A DNA stretch of 33,445 nt from a virus. The number at the start of each line of letters is the position of its first letter. The stretch's first letter is position 1. The translations under genes were made by a program, and so were the position numbers. Location of the stretch: positions 1 to 33,445 of IMG/VR virus record IMGVR_UViG_3300030012_000508, one strand, 5' to 3'. Below are positions 7,672 through 16,053 of the stretch, one piece after another. The notes beneath the pieces were generated by a model, which did no database searches, was not told the origin of the DNA, and saw nothing but the letters and a program-made list of their open reading frames with translations.

Positions 7672-9045
7672 ATGGCAATATCATATAACAGTGGAACACT
7701 AAAGTCCAGTGATATTACTGCTAGTACTTCCTCTGCTGGTGTTGGACAAGCCCCTGATAGAAGACGAATTTTTAATTTCGGTGACAGAGTTGCCGAATTG
7801 ACTCCTGAAGAGTCACCATTCTTCGTCTATCTAAGTAAGGTTGCTAAAGCACCAACAGATGATCCAGTATTTAGATACTTGGAAAATAGGAATAAAATCA
7901 GCTTCACAGATCGTTCTTTTCTAATTAAAGGAGCAGTTGGTACTGTTGCGGCAGGATCTTCGTATTCATTTACTGTAGATACTTCAGGCGGTGCGGCTGT
8001 AGAATTTTTATTAAAAGGAATGGTTTTCGTGGCTCAAACAGTTGATCGCACAGGCGATGCTGGTATTGGTCACGCTATTGTGAGAGTTGATTCAGCAGTA
8101 ACTCATGGAGCTAGTGATTCTTCATTCACAGGAAAAGTAATTGATCTTTCAAATAGTAACGTATCTGGATACAATTCAGTAGGAGATAACGATACTTGTC
8201 AGATCATTGGTACTTCATTTGAAGAAGGTTCTGGTTCTCCAGACGTTTGGTCAAGTGAATTAGAAGACAACTATGGGTATACTCAAATCTTCAAAACAGC
8301 GGCTGAGATGACAAACACAGCATACGCTACACGCTATCGTGGTTATCCCGATGAGTGGAGTCGTATTTGGGCTTCAAAGCTTCGTGAGCATAAGATTGAC
8401 ATTGAAAGAGCTATGCTCTTCGGTCAAAAAGCTCGTACTGGTGGTATTCAGTACACTGAAGGTTTGGTAGGGCACATTCTAAAGAACGTAAATCCAATCG
8501 TCAATACTGATGATTTCAGTTATAGTTCTGGAAGCTCATACTACAGAAGTGTAGCACAGTCTGAGATGACTTATGATAGATTACTCAGTGATCTTGAAGT
8601 AATTTTTGATCCGGCTCGTGGTGGTGCTTCTGATAAGTTAGTGCTTTGCTCATTACCAGTTATCACATACTTTAATAAGTTAGGTGATGGTAAATTCCTT
8701 GATGCTTCTATGGGGCATAGTAATAATAACTATCGTTATGATATGACTCAAAGACAAGGTGCTTTTGGTCATAGCGTGATGGTTATTGATACTATTCATG
8801 GAAGATTAAACCTAGTTAAAGAGCCTCTATTTAGAGGTATTGCGGCTGGTTTCATGCTAATGGCTGATATGAGTCAAGTATCTTACAGACCTTTAATTGG
8901 TAATGGTATTAATCGTGATACACAAGTAATGACTAACGTACAGGCGGCTGATGAAGATCTAAGAAAAGATATGATCTTAACTGAAGCTGGTCTTGAAGTA
9001 AGTCTTTCTGAGTCTCACGCTTTATTTAACCTAGAAAACGATTAA
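7672..9045 (+). CDS. Major capsid protein (SU10-like, HK97 fold inferred)
   Basis: This 457-residue protein should build the icosahedral shell. The N-terminal pattern RVAELTPEESPFFVYLSKV followed by DDPVFRYLENR is what I know from SU10-type (DUF5309-related) capsid proteins of marine phages. The later RYRGYPDEWSRIWASKLREHKIDIERAMLFGQK helix matches the long spine helix of such proteins. The gene has the usual position after the scaffold and a good Shine-Dalgarno sequence (AGAGGT). G+C is slightly higher than in its neighbours, as often seen in highly expressed capsid genes. Fold assignment is by family knowledge, not computed. Confidence 0.85.
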   Translation: MAISYNSGTLKSSDITASTSSAGVGQAPDRRRIFNFGDRVAELTPEESPFFVYLSKVAKAPTDDPVFRYLENRNKISFTDRSFLIKGAVGTVAAGSSYSFTVDTSGGAAVEFLLKGMVFVAQTVDRTGDAGIGHAIVRVDSAVTHGASDSSFTGKVIDLSNSNVSGYNSVGDNDTCQIIGTSFEEGSGSPDVWSSELEDNYGYTQIFKTAAEMTNTAYATRYRGYPDEWSRIWASKLREHKIDIERAMLFGQKARTGGIQYTEGLVGHILKNVNPIVNTDDFSYSSGSSYYRSVAQSEMTYDRLLSDLEVIFDPARGGASDKLVLCSLPVITYFNKLGDGKFLDASMGHSNNNYRYDMTQRQGAFGHSVMVIDTIHGRLNLVKEPLFRGIAAGFMLMADMSQVSYRPLIGNGINRDTQVMTNVQAADEDLRKDMILTEAGLEVSLSESHALFNLEND

Positions 9046-9056
9046 GGAGTTAGATA

Positions 9057-9485
9057 ATGAGAGCAGATGCTTTAAATAATAATAGTGGTGCTAGTGGAGC
9101 ACAGGCTAAATTTGGTATTATCAATTCAGCTAAGACCTTAACTGCTTCTGATTCTGGTATGGTTTATGGAGTACAGCAGGACTCTGCTTACGAAATAACT
9201 TTGCCATTAGCGGCAGATGCTGGTTCTGGTTGGAACGCTAAGTTTGTCTTAACTCAGGTAGCGGCTAACGCAGTTACAATCGCTAATAACACAGCGGAAG
9301 ATACTATTGTCGGAATGACAGTTGGTGCAGATGGTGGAGCTGGTAGTTCTGCTGAGTCTGCTGTTGATGAAATAGTATTTATCAGTGGTGCTCAGTTAGG
9401 CGATCAAGTTGAGATTCTTTGTGATGGTGTTAACTTCTATGCGAAGGCAACAGCACACGATGTAGCTCATATCACTATATCTTAA
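9057..9485 (+). CDS. Capsid decoration / head-associated beta protein
   Basis: This 142-residue, Ala/Gly/Val-rich beta protein has the pattern KTLTASDSGMVYGV...YEITLPLAADAGSGWNAKFVLTQ, common in small phage decoration and fibre proteins. It starts 12 bases after the capsid gene with a good Shine-Dalgarno sequence (AAGGAG) and is followed by a GC-rich stem-loop, so capsid and decoration proteins probably share a highly expressed segment. No catalytic motif is seen. It could instead be a head-fibre base; decoration is the simpler reading from size and position. Confidence 0.65.
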   Translation: MRADALNNNSGASGAQAKFGIINSAKTLTASDSGMVYGVQQDSAYEITLPLAADAGSGWNAKFVLTQVAANAVTIANNTAEDTIVGMTVGADGGAGSSAESAVDEIVFISGAQLGDQVEILCDGVNFYAKATAHDVAHITIS

Positions 9486-9519
9486 TCCGAATACATAAGG
9501 ATAACAGTCTATAGTACTG

Positions 9520-9548
9520 TGGGGAGGTTCAATAAAAGTTCCTCCCCA
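9520..9548 (+). terminator. GC-rich stem-loop after capsid genes (attenuator or RNA-stability element)
   Basis: TGGGGAGG (9520-9527) pairs perfectly with CCTCCCCA (9541-9548) around a 13-base loop, making an 8-bp stem in an A+T-rich genome. It lies in the 83-base gap after the capsid and decoration genes. No U-run follows (AAACTATAAA), so complete intrinsic termination is unlikely. Partial termination, or protection of the capsid mRNA 3' end, fits better. Confidence 0.6.
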
Positions 9549-9568
9549 AAACTATAAAAGGATTAATT

Positions 9569-9775
9569 ATGAAAAAGAAATGTATACATTGTAATCACCC
9601 TAATAAAGAAGGGTGGTTTTATTGTAAGAAGTGCGGTAAGAAAGCTTCAAAAAGTATATTTACTACAAATATGTATATGATGTCTACTATGGGTAAGCGT
9701 ACAGATGTAGAGCTTTCTACACAAAGCATTGATCAAAATGCAAAAGAAATGAGAAGTAGAGTATATGGCAACTAA
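9569..9775 (+). CDS. Small zinc-ribbon protein
   Basis: This 68-residue protein has one four-cysteine zinc ribbon at its start: CIHC (C5, C8) and CKKC (C19, C22) inside KEGWFYCKKCGKK. The remaining 45 residues are polar with Met- and Ser-rich segments and no further motif. Small zinc-ribbon proteins of this kind occur between capsid and connector genes in marine phages, as I recall, but no function is established. The start is supported by AAAGGA upstream. It is followed by an overlapping tiny Lys-rich gene. Confidence 0.75.
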   Translation: MKKKCIHCNHPNKEGWFYCKKCGKKASKSIFTTNMYMMSTMGKRTDVELSTQSIDQNAKEMRSRVYGN

Positions 9776-9863
9776 GAAGAAAGCAGTAAAGAAAAAAACT
9801 GTAAAGCCAATTAAGAAGAAAGATCCAGTAATGGAAGCTTTAAGAAAGCCAGTTAAAATATAA
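9765..9863 (+). CDS. 32-residue Lys-rich peptide
   Basis: This very short gene starts inside the end of the zinc-ribbon gene and its TAA overlaps the next ATG (TAATG), the same coupling used across this genome. The peptide begins MATKKKAVKKKTVKPIKKK, with about 40 percent lysine and an Ala/Pro/Val pattern like histone tails. It probably binds nucleic acid or another acidic partner; no family can be named. It would be missed by ordinary length cut-offs. Confidence rests on the overlap, the composition and the lack of any other use for this stretch. Confidence 0.6.
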   Translation: MATKKKAVKKKTVKPIKKKDPVMEALRKPVKI

Positions 9864-10966
9864 TGGCAACATTTGAAGCACAAGTAGAAGGTTTAACTGG
9901 TCTATCTATTGATGGTAGTAGTGCACCTAAACAAACTGAATTAACACAGTTTTTAACAGATGGTGCTAAAGAAATTTTAAATTCACTACCAAGAACTAGG
10001 CAAAGACTATTTACTACATCTAATGCATTAAATGCTAGTAGCCCTACTTTAACTTTAGGTGGTTCTGAAGTATTTAGTGTCGTTAGAAATGATGATACTA
10101 TTAATCAGCCTTGTAGAGAAATAGCACCTCAATTAGAGGGTAGAGTTAGAGATTCATCTGATATGTCATTTGCAACAGCTACAGACCCTGTATTTTTTAT
10201 AAGAGATAATGTATTAAATATTATTCCCACTCCTACAAATGCTCAAAGTGGAATTGTTCAAACATTAAATTATCCAGCAGTAGCTTATGGAGATTCTGCT
10301 ATTGCAAAATTTCCAGATGATGGAGAATATTTAGTTCCATTATATGCATCTATAAAGGCATTACAAAATGCATTATCTGCTAAATCAGGAAACTCAGATA
10401 TAACTATAGCATTAACTGCTATTAATACAGAATTAGATGAAACTCAATCTATTTGTGATGAATTAAATACTCAAGTAGATTCAGCTATAACTCAACTTGG
10501 AGAATCAGCAACTCAAATTGATGCTGATGTAGATACTGCTCTAGCGGCTATTAATACAGCGGCTGATAGAATTAATACAGCAGTTGCTTTAGCAAATACG
10601 CAATTTGATAGTGCAGTAACTTCTAATACGGCTGAAGATATTGAATTAGCATCTTCTCATGTAAATACTGGTAATGGTTTTTTATCAGAAGCTTCTTCTT
10701 CTGCTAGTGAAGCATCGGCTTATGCAAGCGAAGTCAATGCTAGAATATCTCAAGTAGGTGGATACAATCAAGTTGTTAGTGGATATTTAAATGCGGCTCA
10801 AGGATTTGCTAATGAAATCCAAACTAAAATACAAATAGCTCAGGGCTATGGTAATGAAGTTACTTTAAGATTAAATGTAATTAACACTGAGTATTCTCAA
10901 ATGGAAAAACAACAAGCTAAATTACAAGCTGATTATGATAAAGGTTTAGCACAGTTAGTGAGGTAA
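9863..10966 (+). CDS. Structural protein with N-terminal domain and long coiled coil
   Basis: In this 367-residue protein, residues 1-170 form a globular domain starting with QTELTQFLTDGAKEILNSLP and containing a beta stretch ending in TLNYPAVAYGDSAI, similar to adaptor-like domains in marine phages. From about 185 to 365 the protein is an Ala-, Asn- and Thr-rich heptad region (INTELDETQSICDELNTQVD onward) with GYxxxVxxxLNxAQGFANE repeats, suggesting a long helical bundle. It lies between capsid and connector genes and starts by TAATG overlap. A head-tail junction or fibre-linking protein is likely; the exact role is unknown. Confidence 0.6.
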   Translation: MATFEAQVEGLTGLSIDGSSAPKQTELTQFLTDGAKEILNSLPRTRQRLFTTSNALNASSPTLTLGGSEVFSVVRNDDTINQPCREIAPQLEGRVRDSSDMSFATATDPVFFIRDNVLNIIPTPTNAQSGIVQTLNYPAVAYGDSAIAKFPDDGEYLVPLYASIKALQNALSAKSGNSDITIALTAINTELDETQSICDELNTQVDSAITQLGESATQIDADVDTALAAINTAADRINTAVALANTQFDSAVTSNTAEDIELASSHVNTGNGFLSEASSSASEASAYASEVNARISQVGGYNQVVSGYLNAAQGFANEIQTKIQIAQGYGNEVTLRLNVINTEYSQMEKQQAKLQADYDKGLAQLVR

Positions 10967-10967
10967 T

Positions 10968-11330
10968 ATGTCACATTCAATACATACATTAACGGTAAAA
11001 CAAATTATAAGTAGAGTTAGGCAGGTATTTCCAGATGCACCTGAAGCATACATTATGTCTTTAATAAATGATGCTATAAATGAAATGGGTGAGTATTCAC
11101 AAAAGTCTATATCTGCTAAAGTAAATATTGTAGCAGATCAAATGTTTTATAATATTGGAGATAGTGCTACTGATTCTAGTGGTGAGCTATTAGGAATTAA
11201 TAAAATTTATCGTATTGACATAATGGACAATGAGGGAGATTATATTCAAATACCTAGAGTTTTAGATGGCGAACCACTTATGTTTGACATAACTTCAGAG
11301 AGTGCAGGAATTAAAGATCCGGGCGATTAA
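10968..11330 (+). CDS. Connector/adaptor protein, first of a pair
   Basis: This 120-residue protein begins with the helical pattern TVKQIISRVRQVFPDAPEAYIMSLINDAINEMG, typical of head-tail adaptor proteins, followed by a beta segment (FYNIGDSATDSSGELLGINKIYRIDIMD). It overlaps the following gene by TAATG. As I recall, the same two-gene arrangement occurs in other uncultured marine phages, so this is a normal pair and not a broken gene. It probably docks under the portal or forms part of the tail base. Confidence 0.6.
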   Translation: MSHSIHTLTVKQIISRVRQVFPDAPEAYIMSLINDAINEMGEYSQKSISAKVNIVADQMFYNIGDSATDSSGELLGINKIYRIDIMDNEGDYIQIPRVLDGEPLMFDITSESAGIKDPGD

Positions 11331-11758
11331 TGGCAAGTAATTTAAAATATCCAGAAGATTCAGTTTTATACTTTATAAGAGGTGACCAATTAGGTTTAGT
11401 TACAACTTTTTCTTCTAGTTCTGAAAGTAGAACTTCTAGGAAAGCGTATCAAGCAATAGACCATTCAGTTACAAATGGATTACTTATACATTACTATGGC
11501 AATCCTAAAAGAGTTACCGCAATTACAGATACTCCAGATGTGGATAATTTATTTCATTCCGCTATTGTAGATTATGTAAAGAAATGCTTATATATGGATA
11601 GGGCTGGAACAGCAACTGACGGCAATATAGCACAGGTTGCTATGGGTTTAATGGCACAACATGAAAGAAGTTTTAATAATGCCGTAAAGAAATATGGTAC
11701 AAGAAAAAGAAGTAAAACTGGTGGAACTAGAGCAGTAGTCCCAGCAGATTTTAAATAA
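11330..11758 (+). CDS. Connector/adaptor protein, second of a pair
   Basis: This 142-residue protein starts with a beta region (VLYFIRGDQLGLVTTFSS, KAYQAIDHSVTNGLLIHYYGNP), then a helical part (DNLFHSAIVDYVKKCLYMDRAG). It ends with the motif YGTRKRSKTGGTRAVVPADF, which I recognise from small proteins next to portal-proximal genes in marine phages. It is coupled to the preceding gene by TAATG. A head-completion or tail-adaptor role is inferred from position. Nothing suggests an enzyme. Confidence 0.6.
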   Translation: MASNLKYPEDSVLYFIRGDQLGLVTTFSSSSESRTSRKAYQAIDHSVTNGLLIHYYGNPKRVTAITDTPDVDNLFHSAIVDYVKKCLYMDRAGTATDGNIAQVAMGLMAQHERSFNNAVKKYGTRKRSKTGGTRAVVPADFK

Positions 11759-11807
11759 TAGTTAATTTGCCCTAGTGGCGGTGGTGGAGGAAGTCAAGGA
11801 GTAATCA

Positions 11808-14800
11808 ATGGCTGATATTAACAAGTTTACAACAAAAGAAGTATTAAATAAGGTACTTTTAGATTCATCTGGCAATTCAGTTGCCGCATTTTCACACACA
11901 ACCCAAGAAGCGTTAAACGCTGTATTAGATTCTACAAACAGTAGATTAAATGTATCACTAGTAGGTGGTACAATATCTGGCGATATGACTATAAGTGGTG
12001 ACTTAACTGTAACTGGTAGTACTGCAATAACAACTAACGAGGTTATTCAAGGCACATCAATAATAGATGTAACTAATACTGAAGCATTTCTAGTTAGAAA
12101 AAATTCTGATGCTGGAGATATACTTATAGTAGACACTACTAATAATGAAATAGAGATGTATAATAAAGTTGGTATTAACACAACACCAGATTCAACTTTA
12201 CATATAAAATCAAATACTGCTTCAGAGCCAATTGTTAAATTAGAAAATACAGGAGATAATGCTTTAGCTAATCAGTTAATATTTTTAACTAGCGGTGCGG
12301 CTAATGATAATGATGATTCAGGTGTAATTAGATTTAAAGGAATGAATGATGCTGGAACACCTGAAGAAATAGAATATGCGACAATATATGTAAATCACGA
12401 TGATGTATCTGATGGAACTGAAGATGCAACTATGTTTTTTAGAGTACAAGGAAATGGTACTTTAGGAAATAGACTTGTACTTGATGGTAACTCTCGGATT
12501 AGTCTATCTAATAATGCTGGTGGTAATAACAACACAGTATTTGGCAAATTAGCTGGAGCAGATTTAACCTCAGATGCTGACCACTCTGCTTTTTTTGGAG
12601 AACAAGCTGGAACAAATATATCAACAGGAGATTATAATACTGCTATAGGTTCATTATCTTTACATGGAAGTGATTCAACTGCACACACAGGAACAAATAA
12701 TACTGCTCTTGGATATAAAGCAGGTTTTAGTATACAAGGAGCGGCATCTAATAATACTTTTATTGGGTCAGATGCTGGTGCATCTATTAATCATGTCAAT
12801 GCAGATGATAACGTAATCATTGGTGCATTTGCTGGTACTGGTGGAGCTGGTCAGTTTTCAAATAATGTTGCTATCGGTTCTAATGCTTTAAATTCTACTG
12901 GTAGCACCGCTGTACAAAAAGTAATAGCAATAGGAAGTAATGCTTTAACTGGAGCTAATCACGCTAATGCTTCTTTTAGTGTTGGAATTGGACATCAAGC
13001 ATTATCAGCAGTTACACAAGGTAGTGCTAATTTTGGTGTTGGATATCAAGCTGTGAATAGTACAACTACTGGTAGCTTTAATACAGGAATTGGTAATAAT
13101 GCTGGTACTTTTAACATTACTGGAAACAATAATACTTATGTTGGTTATCAAAGTGGACTTGGAGCGTATGAAGCTGGTTCACAAAGTAACAATACTGCTG
13201 TAGGGTATCAAACTTTAAATGATGTAACAACTGGCTCTAGCAATGTTTCTATAGGTTCTTATAGTTTAGATGCTTTAACAACTACAAATAATATGGTTGC
13301 AGTTGGATATGAATCAGGTTCAGCAGTTAATCATGCTGGTGCAGAAGGTGGAACTTATATAGGATATCAAGCTAGTAAAGCAAACACAAGTGGTGGACAC
13401 AATACTTCGGTTGGATATCAAACCTTAACAACTAATAGTATATCGGCTTATAATACTGCTATTGGTTCTCAGGCATTAAAAAGCGTAACTGCAGAGTCTA
13501 ATACTGCTGTAGGTTATAGAGCTGGTTATGGAGCAACATCCAATGGCGGTAATACAGCAGTTGGTTACAAATCATTTCACAATGTTGGTAATGCAAGTGG
13601 TACTTATAATGTAGCTATTGGTTACGAAGCATTAATGGGTGGAACTGGAACTGCTACAGATAACGATGCTAATAGTAGTGTTGCAATAGGTTATAGAGCC
13701 TTACAAGATGTAGTAGATGCAGATCACAATATAGCTATTGGATATTTAGCATCAACAAACATTGTAGGTGGAGAATCTAATATTGCTATAGGTTCAAGTG
13801 CATTAACTGCCGCAACAGATAACACAAAAAACATTGCTATTGGATTGTCTGCTTTATCATCTGCTGATTCAGGCGAAAATTCAAATGTAGCTATTGGCTT
13901 TCAAGCTGGTAATGCTATAAACCACTCATCATCAGACCAAAATGTAATTATAGGAACAAACGCTGGAACTGGTGGAGCAAATCAATTCGACTCAAATATA
14001 GCAATAGGTTCAAATGCTTTGAATAGCACTGATAATAATGTTATGAGTGGTGCAGTTGCTATAGGATATAATGCTCTTACTTCTTTGACATCAGGTGCTT
14101 CTAATACAGCGATTGGATATGAGTCAATCAAGGATTTAACAACTGGAACTGCAAATACAGCACTAGGTAGAAAAGCATTGAACTCTGCCGATGGGGCAGA
14201 AAGTAATAATGTCGCTATTGGTTCTTCTGCAATGCAAAATGCTAATAATGATAGCACAATAAAAAATGTGGCAATCGGTGCAGATGCTATGTCAGGTGTT
14301 ACTAGTGGTAATGTAAATAGATGTATTGCTATAGGTTATGGAGCTATGGATGGCTCTGGTAGTATTGATGGACAGCAAAATATTTTTATTGGAGATGGAG
14401 CAGGTGGTGGAGCTTGGACAACAGCCGCTTCTAATTCAAATGTCGCTATAGGTGCTACTGCTATGTCAGCGGCTCTAAATGGTGCTTTAGGAAATACTGC
14501 TTTAGGACATGATACATTAAAAGCTCTTACAACTGGAGATAATAACGTAGCGATTGGAAGAGTTTCAGGTACTGCTATGACCACTGGAAGTAATACTACT
14601 TCAGTAGGGGCATACTCAGGAGATGCATTAACTGTAGGTGGGAATAATGTTTTAATGGGTTATTTTGCTGGTAGTGCAATGGTAGAAGATAGGCAATGTA
14701 CAGCAGTTGGTTATCTATCATTAGAAAATGCTAATGGCGGTGGCTCAGACGGCACTGCAACAGATACAAATAATACTGCAGTAGGAGCAAATACTGGTAG

Positions 14801-15347
14801 TACATTAACAAATGGTGTAAATAATGTTATATTAGGTGCGAGTGCAAATGTTTCAACTTCAGCCGCTGTAAATCAAATTGTAATCGGTAAAGGTGCTACT
14901 GGAACAGGAAACAATGAAATTGCTTTAGGTGATACAAGTATATCAGCTATTAAAGCACAAGTTACAAGTATTACTGCATATTCTTCTGATGAAAGAACAA
15001 AGAAAGATATAAAAGATTATGATTTAAAAGGAGTAGACTTTGTAGATGAGTTACAATTAAAAACATATATTTACAAAAATCCAGCAGATTTTCCAGATGA
15101 AATAAGAAGTTCAAAGTGGGATGAAGATGGTGCTGAAAGACCAGAAGATCCAACTGAAGTTCAGGTTGGATTAATTGCACAAGAAGTAGAAGCGGCTCTT
15201 TCAAAGCATGGAATTAGCAATACAGAAACTTATGCCCCTACTCAAGAAAGTGGTATAAAAACTTTAACTTATGGAAATCTTATTTTTCCTTTAATTAAAG
15301 CAGTTCAAGAATTATCTGCAAGAGTAAAAGAATTAGAATCAAAGTAG
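11808..15347 (+). CDS. Tail fibre with YadA-head-like repeats and S74 chaperone domain
   Basis: This 1179-residue trimeric fibre should contact the host surface. Residues 1-60 are a short attachment segment. Next come GGTISGDMTISGDLTVTGS repeats of a beta-spiral. Residues about 243-1045 hold roughly 45 copies of a beta-roll unit with core (V/I/T)AIGxxA(L/G), mean spacing about 18 residues, as in YadA-type adhesin heads. The C-terminus (about 1059-1179) is a Peptidase_S74 intramolecular chaperone with the SDERTK motif, catalytic dyad S1060 and K1065 and a final coiled coil; it should trimerise the fibre and cut itself off just before S1060. A good Shine-Dalgarno sequence (AAGGAG) precedes the ATG. 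Confidence 0.9.
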   Translation: MADINKFTTKEVLNKVLLDSSGNSVAAFSHTTQEALNAVLDSTNSRLNVSLVGGTISGDMTISGDLTVTGSTAITTNEVIQGTSIIDVTNTEAFLVRKNSDAGDILIVDTTNNEIEMYNKVGINTTPDSTLHIKSNTASEPIVKLENTGDNALANQLIFLTSGAANDNDDSGVIRFKGMNDAGTPEEIEYATIYVNHDDVSDGTEDATMFFRVQGNGTLGNRLVLDGNSRISLSNNAGGNNNTVFGKLAGADLTSDADHSAFFGEQAGTNISTGDYNTAIGSLSLHGSDSTAHTGTNNTALGYKAGFSIQGAASNNTFIGSDAGASINHVNADDNVIIGAFAGTGGAGQFSNNVAIGSNALNSTGSTAVQKVIAIGSNALTGANHANASFSVGIGHQALSAVTQGSANFGVGYQAVNSTTTGSFNTGIGNNAGTFNITGNNNTYVGYQSGLGAYEAGSQSNNTAVGYQTLNDVTTGSSNVSIGSYSLDALTTTNNMVAVGYESGSAVNHAGAEGGTYIGYQASKANTSGGHNTSVGYQTLTTNSISAYNTAIGSQALKSVTAESNTAVGYRAGYGATSNGGNTAVGYKSFHNVGNASGTYNVAIGYEALMGGTGTATDNDANSSVAIGYRALQDVVDADHNIAIGYLASTNIVGGESNIAIGSSALTAATDNTKNIAIGLSALSSADSGENSNVAIGFQAGNAINHSSSDQNVIIGTNAGTGGANQFDSNIAIGSNALNSTDNNVMSGAVAIGYNALTSLTSGASNTAIGYESIKDLTTGTANTALGRKALNSADGAESNNVAIGSSAMQNANNDSTIKNVAIGADAMSGVTSGNVNRCIAIGYGAMDGSGSIDGQQNIFIGDGAGGGAWTTAASNSNVAIGATAMSAALNGALGNTALGHDTLKALTTGDNNVAIGRVSGTAMTTGSNTTSVGAYSGDALTVGGNNVLMGYFAGSAMVEDRQCTAVGYLSLENANGGGSDGTATDTNNTAVGANTGSTLTNGVNNVILGASANVSTSAAVNQIVIGKGATGTGNNEIALGDTSISAIKAQVTSITAYSSDERTKKDIKDYDLKGVDFVDELQLKTYIYKNPADFPDEIRSSKWDEDGAERPEDPTEVQVGLIAQEVEAALSKHGISNTETYAPTQESGIKTLTYGNLIFPLIKAVQELSARVKELESK
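12534..14940 (+). repeat. Coding repeat array of about 45 beta-roll units
   Basis: This segment of the fibre gene encodes tandem units with core xAIGxxAL and period of about 14-25 residues. DNA copies are diverged, so the array is old or under recoding pressure. A longer unit, xINHxxxDxNVIIGxxAGTGGAxQF ending in AIGSNALNST, occurs twice about 1.13 kb (376 codons) apart, near 12778 and 13906, showing a segmental duplication. Length variation by recombination between units is plausible. Confidence 0.85.
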
Positions 15348-15377
15348 ATTTTAACTAACAAACAAAGGAGCTAAATA

Positions 15378-15611
15378 ATGGCTAAAAAAGAAAAAGAACA
15401 AAAGCCTGTTTTAACTTTCGATGACAAAGAGTATATCATTGAAGATATGACAGATGAACAAAAAGCACTTCTTAACCACATTAATGACTTACAGAATAAG
15501 ATGAACTCAATGCAGTTTAACTTAGACCAAGTAAGTGTTGGTAAAGATGCGTTCATAGAAAAACTTCGTGAATCTCTTGCTGAAGATAAAAAAGAGGAAG
15601 CTGAAGCGTAA
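15378..15611 (+). CDS. Small DUF6447-like coiled-coil protein
   Basis: This 77-residue, highly charged protein contains FDDKEYIIEDMTDEQKALLNHINDLQNKM, the pattern I associate with DUF6447: a short beta hairpin followed by a helix that assembles as a coiled coil. It follows the fibre gene after 30 bases with a strong Shine-Dalgarno sequence (AAAGGAG). In related phages such proteins sit beside tail fibres, but no function is known. It may be a fibre assembly partner, by position only. Confidence 0.65.
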   Translation: MAKKEKEQKPVLTFDDKEYIIEDMTDEQKALLNHINDLQNKMNSMQFNLDQVSVGKDAFIEKLRESLAEDKKEEAEA

Positions 15612-15614
15612 ACT

Positions 15615-16052
15615 ATGATTATAAGGAAGTGTAGTCAAGGTAAACGAATCAGGTTACATCGTAACACAACTCCTAATGCTGTACGCACTAAAACGTATGC
15701 TGATGGGACTGTCGAAACCTTGACTTACCCTTCTGCTGGTTATGATTACTTTGTTGAAGTAGATGGTAATGTTGTAAAGCGTTCTGATAGTTTTAAAAAT
15801 ATAGAAGAATACTATGTATCTCAATGTGAAGATAATTGTGGGTATACTCATGGTAGGGTAGTAATAGGTAAACACCAATTAATAGGTGGTATTGCTACGT
15901 TACAATCTGAGTTTCCTGATGAATCAAATACTAAAGCAGAAATAAAAGCATGGTATGATGTTCGTAGTATTACATATAGTGATAGTGAAACTAAAGCAGA
16001 ATTACTATCTAGAATTGTAGAGAACTTTGGTGCAAAACATATAAAGAAATAA
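15615..16052 (+). CDS. Hypothetical protein with C-terminal HeH/SAP-like motif
   Basis: The N-terminal 100 residues of this 145-residue protein are beta-rich (YADGTVETLTYPSAGYDYFVEVDG) and unrecognised, with two cysteines at 71 and 75 (CEDNC). Residues about 106-136 (TKAEIKAWYDVRSITYSDSE and TKAELLSRIVENF) closely follow the HeH/LEM-type helix-extended-loop-helix motif, which binds nucleic acid or protein in phage and Rho-like proteins. The gene lies between the fibre-associated gene and the membrane cassette with 3-base gaps. DNA binding is an inference from that motif alone. Confidence 0.6.
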   Translation: MIIRKCSQGKRIRLHRNTTPNAVRTKTYADGTVETLTYPSAGYDYFVEVDGNVVKRSDSFKNIEEYYVSQCEDNCGYTHGRVVIGKHQLIGGIATLQSEFPDESNTKAEIKAWYDVRSITYSDSETKAELLSRIVENFGAKHIKK

Positions 16053-16053
16053 T

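Noticed and set aside
10968-11758. Possible frameshifted single connector gene
   Set aside because: The two frames meet in a normal TAATG overlap, each has a complete domain-like pattern, and I recall the same two-gene arrangement in related phages.
13982-14257. 91-residue minus-strand frame in the fibre gene
   Set aside because: It is a shadow of the repetitive fibre codons, without a ribosome binding site, on the opposite strand of a clear long gene.
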